DNA of 5,026 nucleotides from Elusimicrobiota bacterium (GTDB lineage Bacteria > Elusimicrobiota > Elusimicrobia > UBA1565 > UBA9628), in assembly GCA_028865585.1 (NCBI GenBank), contig JAGWJU010000111.1:1-5026 (forward strand), given 5' to 3'. Positions 1 through 5,026 of this stretch are shown piece after piece; within the stretch, counting starts at the first letter, position 1, and each line of letters begins with the position of its first letter. Under the pieces are notes generated by a model. The model ran no database searches. It saw only the letters and a list, made by a program, of their open reading frames with translations, and was not told the origin of the DNA. Made by a program: the position numbers and the translations under genes.

Positions 1-12
1 CGAGCGCGTCAT
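1..12 (-). CDS. Possible start of a further gene in the minus-strand operon (partial)
   Basis: On the minus strand, seven bases after the TAA that ends the amidinotransferase-like gene, there is an ATG at 12-10 followed by codons for Thr, Arg and Ser before the window ends. A Shine-Dalgarno-like AAGGA lies at 23-19, overlapping the preceding stop, with about a 6-base gap to the ATG. The layout looks like a third gene of the same operon. Only four codons are visible, so no product can be named and the start may be chance. An earlier ATG at 17-15 runs into a stop after one codon and is excluded. Confidence 0.35.
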
Positions 13-19
13 GGCATCC

Positions 20-916
20 TTAATAAAGGAAGGTCTTGAGCCCGTAGACGCTTCCGCCGGACTTGAGGAATTCGGAGGCTTCCACCTCCACCACATCCAG
101 GCCCACCACTCCGATTTGCCGCGAGACCACGGGCGCGCCTTGGGGCACCAGCGCCGTGCGGCAGTCCACGATGGCGGCGCTGCAGGCCAGCACCCCGCCC
201 GCCTCGGACTCGGGAGCGCTCAGGACGACGGGAAAGATCTTCAGGATCATCTCCAGGCTCTCGCTGGAAAAAGCGGAAGGATAGATGAGCGCCGCTTCGG
301 GCGTCAGAGGGCAAAAGCAGGTGTCTAGATGGAAAAAACGCTCGTTGACCAGCTTCAAGGCCACGACCGGCGCGTCGAAGACCCGGGCCACTTCCTCGTA
401 GGACTCGATTTCGGAGCGAAAGCCGTAGCCGCCCCAAATGAGCCGCTTGGCGGGGTGCCATGCCGCGTCGCCCGCGCCTTCAAAGTAGCGGGTCGAGTCC
501 TTGAAGCGCGCAATGCGGTAGCCCCGGCGCGTGAACCACTCCTCGTAGGCCGGGATTTCCCGGCGCCGCAGCGGGTGGCGCATTTGGCTCAGCAGGCAGG
601 TCGGGCGACCCTCGCCGTCTAGGCCCGCCAAAGTCTGGTTGGAGCAGAAGGTCATCTCCTCCAAGCCCTGCACCGGTTGGATGAGCTCGACCGGCTTGCC
701 CGCTGTCTCGAAGGCCTGGCGCAGCGCCTCCCACTGCCGGCGGGCCAGAGCTTTGTCGATGGTCCCGGCCTGGCCGACCATGTAGGGATTCTTCACGTCG
801 AGCACGTCGAAATAGTCCGGCGGGCACAAAAGCACCGACTTGGGGTGCTCCATGTCGGGGCAGTTCTTGACCGAAAAGCCGCGCAGATCGGAAAGAGTCT
901 TGTACACCCGGCTCAT
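20..916 (-). CDS. Arginine deiminase/amidinotransferase-superfamily protein (DDAH-like), catalytic Cys replaced by Gly
   Basis: This 298-residue cytoplasmic protein has the motif order of the guanidine-modifying superfamily (arginine deiminase, DDAH, amidinotransferase; Pfam Amidinotransf). Visible are CPPDYFDV at 31-38, NPYM at 43-46, GLEEMTFCSNQ at 84-94 (usually a PDMVFTAN-like segment that binds the guanidinium group), RH at 113-114, FEGAGD at 145-150 (a likely catalytic acid region), GYGFRSE at 163-169, FFHLDTCFCPL at 194-204 with the expected catalytic His196, and SEFLKSGGSV at 281-290. Family members end with Cys about two residues after this last block; here position 292 is Gly (codon GGG, bases 43-41). 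Active enzymes use that Cys to form the covalent intermediate, so hydrolase or transferase activity is doubtful. Length is normal for the compact DDAH-like branch. The ATG has GGAG eight bases upstream (928-925) and overlaps the upstream gene's stop, so translation is probably coupled. Superfamily assignment is firm; the substrate is unknown. Confidence 0.88.
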   Translation of the reverse strand: MSRVYKTLSDLRGFSVKNCPDMEHPKSVLLCPPDYFDVLDVKNPYMVGQAGTIDKALARRQWEALRQAFETAGKPVELIQPVQGLEEMTFCSNQTLAGLDGEGRPTCLLSQMRHPLRRREIPAYEEWFTRRGYRIARFKDSTRYFEGAGDAAWHPAKRLIWGGYGFRSEIESYEEVARVFDAPVVALKLVNERFFHLDTCFCPLTPEAALIYPSAFSSESLEMILKIFPVVLSAPESEAGGVLACSAAIVDCRTALVPQGAPVVSRQIGVVGLDVVEVEASEFLKSGGSVYGLKTFLY

Positions 917-2229
917 TCAAAGTTCTCCGAGACAAAGCGCACGGCGAACTCGTCCGCCGTGCCGGACCAAGCCTCCTCGCTTGTTCCCGCCTTGACGGCC
1001 GAGATGCGCCCGCCGTCTTGGCTCCGCCAAACCCAGCAGTCGCCGCAGCCCAAATGCGCCCCGTCGGCGCGGCCGTGCGCGATGGGCACAAAGACCACGG
1101 GGCGCCCGGCCCGGCCCAGGACGCGCCCCGCGAGCAAGCGGAAGAATCGGCGGCGAAAGGGCGTCTCGCGGGAAAACTCGGCGGCTAGCGCCGCAATCCG
1201 CGCGCGGACCTCCTCCTCGCCTAGGCCCGCGGCGCGCGCGGCGGCGCGAAGGGCCGCCGCGGTCGGGGCGTCCAGGCGGCCCGCGGCGCACGCGTTCAAA
1301 ACGCCGGAATTGACGCCCAGGCCCAAGGCTCTGGCCGCCGCCCATCCCGCGCACAAAAAGGGGACGTTGCGGCGCAGCGGGCTGCGGAGCGGCAACTCGG
1401 CCTCAAAGCGCCTGAAATCCTCGTTCTCCCTCAAGGTTTGAAGCGCGGCGGCGCCTCGCGGCGCTTCCCGGCGGCGCCAGACGTCCTTCACCCACTCGCG
1501 CAGGGCGTAGAGCGCGCGGCCGGTGGCCGGCACGCCGCCCGAAAGGACCATGCCGACCTCGCCGCCGGACTCCAAACGCGAAAAAAGCCTCCACGGGAAC
1601 AGATCCAGGGCCGTGCGGCGCAACAGGGAGGACTTCCCGAAGTCCCGTCTCAGCGCCGTGCGATAGACGCCGAGATGGGCTCCGGCGACGAAACCGGCGT
1701 AGAGCCCCTCCTCGTGCAGGGCCAGCATGTCCAAGGCGAAATCATCGACGGCGATGACCAGGCGCGGGCGGCAGGGCGTCTGGCGCAGAAAACGCAGGGC
1801 CAGCACGGCTTGGCGCACCATCTCCACGTTGAGCGCCGCGGCGTCGCCGTAGGCCGGCGGATGCGAGAGCAGGGCCAGGAGGGCCGCGGGCTTGCCGGCG
1901 TCTTGCTCCGCGCGGCGCACGGCTTGGCGCGCGCGCTCCAGCGGCTGACGCAAATCTTCGAAAGACGTGCGGTAGTCCTTGGCGAGGGCCTGAAACACGC
2001 GGTCCTGGATGGAAAACGCCGCGGATGAGGGGATGCACTTCAGGGCCTGCGAGACCAAAAAGCCGGCGCCGGTGAACACCGGCTGCAGGCCGCGCTTGGC
2101 CCACTCCGGCTTGGAAGGCAGGGTGGTCCCGTTCTGCGAAGCCCGGGCGATCATTCCCATCAGGTCGCCGGGAATTTTCGCGGCCGCGCCGGCGTCCGGA
2201 TCGATTCGCATGATGGCGGATTCTAACAT
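913..2229 (-). CDS. Hypothetical protein of unknown family, 438 aa
   Basis: I do not recognise this protein. It is a complete, Ala/Arg/Leu-rich, probably soluble protein with no clear signal peptide or membrane segment. Visible features are a helical, charged stretch at about 90-112, a strand-like RLVIAVDDFALDML at 156-169, a Gly-rich GGEVGMVLSGGVPATGRA at 222-239, a very Ala/Arg-rich helical region at about 312-350, and a C-terminal block VVFVPIAHGRADG at 378-390 followed by HLGCGDCWVW at 392-401. Cys395 and Cys398 form a single CXXC that could be a metal or redox site, but this is speculation. The stop overlaps the start of the amidinotransferase-like gene by 4 bp, so the two are very likely co-translated and may work together. 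The annotated ATG (2229-2227) has only a weak AGAGAAG about ten bases upstream. Met7 (2211-2209) is an alternative but lacks a visible ribosome site. The frame is supported by its length and by the operonic overlap. Confidence 0.8.
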   Translation of the reverse strand: MLESAIMRIDPDAGAAAKIPGDLMGMIARASQNGTTLPSKPEWAKRGLQPVFTGAGFLVSQALKCIPSSAAFSIQDRVFQALAKDYRTSFEDLRQPLERARQAVRRAEQDAGKPAALLALLSHPPAYGDAAALNVEMVRQAVLALRFLRQTPCRPRLVIAVDDFALDMLALHEEGLYAGFVAGAHLGVYRTALRRDFGKSSLLRRTALDLFPWRLFSRLESGGEVGMVLSGGVPATGRALYALREWVKDVWRRREAPRGAAALQTLRENEDFRRFEAELPLRSPLRRNVPFLCAGWAAARALGLGVNSGVLNACAAGRLDAPTAAALRAAARAAGLGEEEVRARIAALAAEFSRETPFRRRFFRLLAGRVLGRAGRPVVFVPIAHGRADGAHLGCGDCWVWRSQDGGRISAVKAGTSEEAWSGTADEFAVRFVSENFE

Positions 2230-2250
2230 AAAATGATAACTTCTCTAGGA
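2205..2250. promoter_or_regulatory. AT-rich divergent start region, possible bidirectional promoter
   Basis: In an otherwise very GC-rich window, about 2218-2248 is AT-rich and holds both divergent start codons, which are separated only by AAA (2230-2232). On the plus strand TTCGCA (2205-2210) and TAAAAT (2229-2234) with an 18-base spacer weakly resemble sigma-70 -35 and -10 boxes. On the minus strand TATCAT (2239-2234) and TATGTT (2231-2226) are possible -10 boxes, with no good -35. If the plus-strand box is real, the transcript would begin near 2241 and the plus gene would have to start at Met7 (2251) or a TTG at 2260, which has TAGGA nine bases upstream. Box matches are weak. Confidence 0.35.
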
Positions 2251-3600
2251 ATGCTCCTCTTGGCCCTTCTTCTCGGCTTATGCCCGCCGGCGCGCGCGTC
2301 TGCGGCTGCGGTCCCGGCGGCCGCGGCGTCCTCCGGCTACGTGGTGCGCGTGGACTCGGGCGTCGTCTACTTGGACTTGGGCTCCGCCTCCGGCGCCCGG
2401 ATCGGCCAGGAGTTCCGCGTCTACACCCTGGGGCCCACCCTCATCGACCCCGCGACCGGCCGCAACCTGGGCCGGCCCAAGAGCTTTGTCGCGGACGGGC
2501 GCATCACGGATGTCGAGCCCCTGTATTCGGAAGGCGCCCTGATTTCCCCGTCGGCCCCCGCCGCCGCGGGCATGCGCGCGGAGCTTGGCGCGCTTCCCGC
2601 CGCGGAGCCCGCCGCGCCGGCGAAAGTTCCGGAGGCCTCGGCCGCGCCGCAAGGGCGCAAACCGCGCTGGCGCAGCCCCTGGTTCGATTTTCCCGCCGCC
2701 GCCTTCGCGGTCGGAAACTTCTCCGGCGCGGGCAAGCCCGAAGTCGCGCTGGCCTCGCGCAAAACCGTGCGCCTTTATCCCTACCCGCCCGAAAGCACGG
2801 CGACTTTAGCCCAGTTCGCCGTCCCCGGCATCGGTTCGCGCATCGTCTCCCTCACGGCCGACGCCTCGAGCGCCGCGCCGGCGCGGCTTCTGGCCACCTT
2901 TTACGACGACGGCCTGGGCCGCATGGAAACGGACGTCCTGACCGTGAGCAGCGGCGCCTGGACGCTGGAGCAGAACATACCCTGGATGGTCCGGGCCTAC
3001 CGCCGCGCGGACGGCGCCCGCGCGCTGGCGGCCCAGCAGCTCCTAGACGACGCGACTTTCCCTTTTTCCGCCATCTATCCCCTCGAAGCCGGTCCGGACG
3101 GGCGCTACGCGCCGGGCGACAAGGCCCTCGCCAAGACGGGCTCGGACTGGCTTTACGGCTTCGCTCGCGTGCGGCTGGACTCCGCGCCGGCCGAAATTTT
3201 CGTTACGGACTCCCATCGGATTAAGGCCGTCGCCCCCGACGGAACCTGGGAAAGCGACGAGGCTTACGGCCGGACTCCCGTGCGTCTAAGCTGGCAGAAC
3301 AAAATCCTGGAATTTTATCCCCCCATGCCCGTCCTCGAAGGCCGCGGCGGCGCCTCCTTGTTTTTGGTCCGCAACGAGTCGCGCTTCGGGGCCATGGCCG
3401 AAGCCTTCGGAATCTTCGACGGCGCCGAGATCGTCCGGGAAGACTGGAGCGGAGGCGCGTTTTCCCCCGCCTGGACCTCGAAGACCCCCGGCTTCGTCAC
3501 CGACCTCGCGCTTGAAGGCTCCGCGGACGCTCCGACGGACTTGGCCGCCGTGGTCTCGACCCGCGCGGGCAAGTCCTCCCTCTGGATTTATGATCCCTAA
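2233..3600 (+). CDS. Secreted FlgT_C-like / FG-GAP beta-propeller protein
   Basis: The 455-residue product begins with a hydrophobic segment (LGMLLLALLLGL, 5-16) and a likely signal peptidase I site near ARASA at 20-24, so it is probably exported to the periplasm or cell surface. The n-region lacks a positive charge. Residues about 36-104 (GYVVRVDSGVVYLDLGS, GARIGQEFRVYTLG, LIDPATGRNLG, GRITDVEPLYSEGALI) match the pattern of the FlgT C-terminal domain, a small beta domain found in envelope proteins and not limited to flagella. An Ala/Pro linker follows (about 105-145), then repeated beta-rich blades from about 150 to the end. The best FG-GAP/VCBS-like strand is AFAVGNFSGAGKPEVALA (157-174); the closing blade ends SLWIYDP. 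The usual DxDxDG calcium loops are degenerate, so calcium binding is doubtful. The ATG is the furthest upstream possible (in-frame TAA at 2224-2226); Met7 or TTG at 2260 are alternatives. The 3' end overlaps thyX by 11 bp. The role is unknown; a scaffold or lumen-facing envelope factor is plausible. Confidence 0.8.
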   Translation: MITSLGMLLLALLLGLCPPARASAAAVPAAAASSGYVVRVDSGVVYLDLGSASGARIGQEFRVYTLGPTLIDPATGRNLGRPKSFVADGRITDVEPLYSEGALISPSAPAAAGMRAELGALPAAEPAAPAKVPEASAAPQGRKPRWRSPWFDFPAAAFAVGNFSGAGKPEVALASRKTVRLYPYPPESTATLAQFAVPGIGSRIVSLTADASSAAPARLLATFYDDGLGRMETDVLTVSSGAWTLEQNIPWMVRAYRRADGARALAAQQLLDDATFPFSAIYPLEAGPDGRYAPGDKALAKTGSDWLYGFARVRLDSAPAEIFVTDSHRIKAVAPDGTWESDEAYGRTPVRLSWQNKILEFYPPMPVLEGRGGASLFLVRNESRFGAMAEAFGIFDGAEIVREDWSGGAFSPAWTSKTPGFVTDLALEGSADAPTDLAAVVSTRAGKSSLWIYDP

Positions 3601-4309
3601 AGACTCGATTGCCGTTCTCGACAAGGGCTTTGTGCGCCTGGTGGACTTCATGGGAGGCGACCACGGCGTCGTCGACGCCGCGCGCGTCTCCTACGGCGGA
3701 GCCTCCAAGGGCGAGGAGGCGGACAAAAAGCTCATTTCCTACCTCCTGGCCCACTCGCACCTGACCCCCTTCGAGCACGCGGTCTTCAAGTTTCACGTCA
3801 ACGCCCCCATCTTCGTGGCGCGGCAGTGGTTCCGCCACCGCTTCGCCGCCTACAACGAAATCTCCTACCGCTACACGCAGGCCAAGGACGAGTACTACGT
3901 TCCCGAAAGCTGGCGGGCGCAGGACCGCAAGAACAAGCAGGGCTCCATCGAGGCGCCCGCGCTCGATCACGCGGCCCTGGCCGCGAAGTTTTCCGAGCAG
4001 GTCCGCCGCGCCTCGGCGCTCTACGAGGAGATGATCGCGGCCGGCGTCGCGCGAGAGATGGCGCGCATGATTTTGCCGGTCAACCTCTACACCCAGTTCT
4101 ACTGGACGGTCAACGCGCGCAGCCTCATCAACTTCGTCTCCTTGCGCGCCGACGCGCACGCGCAGTGGGAAATTCGGCAATACGCCGTCGCGCTGGCGGG
4201 AGTTTTCCGCGAGAAGATGCCCTGGACCTACGAGGCGTTCCTGCGCCACGGCTGGAAGGGCGAGAACCCGGAGATGTCCGCGCAGGCGCGGGAGGTCCAG
4301 GAGGCGTGA
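3590..4309 (+). CDS. thyX: FAD-dependent thymidylate synthase ThyX
   Basis: ThyX is a cytoplasmic flavoenzyme, normally a homotetramer, that methylates dUMP to dTMP using methylenetetrahydrofolate and NADPH, with FAD carrying the hydride. The 239-residue product is of normal length. The diagnostic RHRX7S signature is intact at Arg82-His83-Arg84 to Ser92, within ARQWFRHRFAAYNEISYRY (77-95). The conserved DAARVSYG segment is at 29-36, HLTPFEHAVFKFHV at 57-70, KQGSIE at 116-121, and the dUMP/FAD-binding C-terminal block NLYTQFYWTVNARSLINF followed by SLRADAHAQWEIR is at about 165-196. I chose the ATG at 3590 because homologous sequence begins soon after it; the reading frame stays open upstream to 3512, but that part is antiparallel noise inside the preceding gene. 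There is no good Shine-Dalgarno (only GGA three bases upstream), so translation probably relies on coupling with the propeller gene, which stops 8 bp further on. The 3' end overlaps the next gene by 4 bp. Confidence 0.97.
   Translation: MIPKDSIAVLDKGFVRLVDFMGGDHGVVDAARVSYGGASKGEEADKKLISYLLAHSHLTPFEHAVFKFHVNAPIFVARQWFRHRFAAYNEISYRYTQAKDEYYVPESWRAQDRKNKQGSIEAPALDHAALAAKFSEQVRRASALYEEMIAAGVAREMARMILPVNLYTQFYWTVNARSLINFVSLRADAHAQWEIRQYAVALAGVFREKMPWTYEAFLRHGWKGENPEMSAQAREVQEA
4290..4296 (+). promoter_or_regulatory. Ribosome binding site for the GTG-started adaptor-like gene
   Basis: GGGAGGT lies nine bases before the GTG at 4306 and decides that start. A second, stronger-looking AGGAGG at 4299-4304 is only one base from the GTG, too close to serve it, and no other in-frame start lies at a useful distance from it. 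Confidence 0.6.
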
Positions 4310-5026
4310 GCCTTCGGCGCGCGCTTTTGGCCCTGGCGGCCGCGGCGCTCGCGGCGGGCCCGGCCCGCGCCCAGAGCGTCCTGCGGGTCCGGCGCGGCGA
4401 CATCCACATCACGGTCCACGTCCGCGGCACGGTGCGCGCGGAGGACAAAATCACCCTCGCCTCGACCATCTCCGGCCGCGTTGAGGACGTCTACGCCCAA
4501 TCGACCGGAACATGGATATTGAACAGCAAGGCGCTGGGCGACGTGGCCAGCGCGCACTTGGCGGCCATGCTCGACTCCCCGACCACCACCGACCGTTCCG
4601 TGGTGCTCTCCCGCTGGAAGGCCGACTATCCCCTCATCCCGGTGCGCTGCCCGCAGGACTGCTACCTCCTCAAAATCGAGGTGCGCCGGGGAGACTGGAT
4701 CTCCTCCAGCCAGCCGCTTTTTTCCGCCGCCGAGACCCTGCGCATGATCGGGAAAGTCCCGGCGGGCAACGCCTATCTGATCCAAGGCGGCCAATGGCTC
4801 ACCTACTGGGCCAAGAACGACCCGACGGACAAATTCCGCGTGCGCGTGGAGAACTTCGCGCTCGATCATCCGGGCCGGCCTCAGGACTCGGCGGCGACCT
4901 TTGCCATGGACATGACGCCGGACCAGTACTTCCCCCCGGGCACCGCCTGGGAGGGCGTCATCATCCCGGTGGATCATCCCAACGCGCTTTTGGCCCTGGC
5001 GGCCGCGGCGCTCGCGGCGGGCCCGG
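4306..5026 (+). CDS. Periplasmic adaptor / membrane-fusion-like protein (partial, 3' end beyond window)
   Basis: The frame is open from GTG 4306 to the window end (240 codons). Residues 1-22 form a clear Sec signal peptide: Arg4-Arg5, a Leu/Ala core at 6-17, and PARA at 19-22 before Gln23. Mature VRRGDIHITVHVRGTVRAEDKI (28-49) followed by ASTISGRVEDVYAQSTG (52-68), and later CYLLKIEVRRGDWISSSQPLF (119-139), match the two half-motifs of the lipoyl-like domain in RND/HlyD-type adaptors, which bridge an inner-membrane pump and an outer-membrane channel. The insert between the halves (about 69-114) is short and lacks an obvious long coiled-coil hairpin. Cys115 and Cys119 (CPQDC) sit at the start of the second half. 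From about 150 on, VRVENFALD and later strands may be the beta-barrel domain. The GTGA overlap with thyX implies co-transcription. Codons 227-240 are a copy of the signal-peptide core (see the repeat) and are probably not real protein. The family call is moderate; the efflux substrate cannot be seen. Confidence 0.72.
   Translation, partial: MSLRRALLALAAAALAAGPARAQSVLRVRRGDIHITVHVRGTVRAEDKITLASTISGRVEDVYAQSTGTWILNSKALGDVASAHLAAMLDSPTTTDRSVVLSRWKADYPLIPVRCPQDCYLLKIEVRRGDWISSSQPLFSAAETLRMIGKVPAGNAYLIQGGQWLTYWAKNDPTDKFRVRVENFALDHPGRPQDSAATFAMDMTPDQYFPPGTAWEGVIIPVDHPNALLALAAAALAAGP
4320..4363. repeat. 44-bp perfect direct repeat, copy 1
   Basis: This stretch encodes residues 6-19 of the adaptor-like protein, the hydrophobic core of its signal peptide, which is a natural place for such sequence. 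It is identical base for base to 4983-5026. The match stops on its left side at g4319 versus a4982; on the right it cannot be followed because the window ends. Confidence 0.97.
4983..5026. repeat. 44-bp perfect direct repeat, copy 2, ending at the last base
   Basis: This is an exact copy of 4320-4363, offset by 663 bp (221 codons, so in the same frame), and it runs to the final base of the window. It would put a signal-peptide core (residues 227-240) inside the mature part of the adaptor-like protein, directly after VDHPN. The position at the sequence end suggests an assembler re-entering an already used path, not biology. Confidence 0.95.

Noticed and set aside
677..2028. Long plus-strand open frames (677-1441 and 1438-2028) opposite the minus-strand operon
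   Set aside because: Their translations are low-complexity Arg/Ala/Gly/Pro-rich with no family motifs, and they lie fully antisense to genes with better support; high GC content keeps such frames open by chance.
2068..2083. Perfect 7-bp inverted repeat GCCGGTGAACACCGGC
   Set aside because: It lies inside the 438-aa coding region, has only a 2-base loop and no T-run, and such palindromes are common by chance at this GC content; it is not a terminator or a supported operator.
2233..2310. Lipoprotein signal in the propeller protein (LGLC at residues 14-17)
   Set aside because: The residue before Cys is Leu, not the small residue required by a lipobox; a signal peptidase I site at ARASA just downstream fits better.
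2280..3224. Plus-strand open frame within the propeller gene, in another frame
   Set aside because: The product is dominated by Arg, Gly and Ala with no motif, whereas the chosen frame has a signal peptide and recognisable domains.
3512..3589. N-terminal extension of ThyX from an upstream ATG at 3512
   Set aside because: The 26 extra residues are Arg/Pro-rich, unlike any ThyX N-terminus, and would overlap the propeller gene by 89 bp; the ATG at 3590 gives a normal-length enzyme.
3497..4977. Long minus-strand open frames (3497-4249 and 4228-4977) opposite thyX and the adaptor-like gene
   Set aside because: thyX is certain on the plus strand, and the antisense products show no recognisable domain. 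They are shadows of GC-rich coding DNA.

Overview
The window is GC-rich (roughly two thirds G+C by eye) and almost fully coding. It carries five substantial genes in two divergent groups, plus a possible gene start at the left edge. Two genes encode proteins with Sec-type signal peptides. One of these resembles a periplasmic efflux adaptor, which points to a Gram-negative bacterium with an outer membrane. Abundant Ala/Arg/Pro codons ending in G or C, and a predicted FlgT_C-like plus propeller protein, fit an uncultivated high-GC lineage such as Elusimicrobiota or a deltaproteobacterial relative. That placement is a guess and nothing in the window proves it. I see no RNA genes, CRISPR arrays, insertion sequences or phage genes.

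Left half, minus strand (about 1-2229): a 438-residue protein of unknown family is followed, with a 4-bp ATGA overlap, by a 298-residue member of the arginine deiminase/amidinotransferase (guanidine-modifying) superfamily. The second protein keeps most family motifs, but it has Gly where the nucleophilic Cys is expected in its last few residues. A Shine-Dalgarno-like AAGGA and an ATG at positions 12-10 suggest that another gene of the same operon continues off the left edge.

Right half, plus strand (2233-5026): first comes a secreted protein with an N-terminal FlgT_C-like domain and a degenerate FG-GAP/VCBS-type beta-propeller. It overlaps thyX (FAD-dependent thymidylate synthase, RHRX7S motif intact) by 11 bp. 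thyX in turn overlaps by 4 bp (GTGA) a signal-peptide-bearing protein that resembles membrane-fusion/RND adaptor proteins and runs off the right edge. The tight overlaps imply one transcription unit, although the products do not share an obvious pathway.

The two groups diverge from start codons only 3 bp apart, inside a short AT-rich island. Any promoters must therefore overlap one or both reading frames, or the real starts lie further in.

The last 44 bases of the window are an exact copy of bases 4320-4363, the signal-peptide core of the same truncated gene. This is most simply a contig-end assembly artefact, so the last 14 codons should not be trusted. No convincing new multi-gene system is visible. 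The best leads are the nucleophile-less deiminase-fold protein with its unknown partner, and the terminal repeat.
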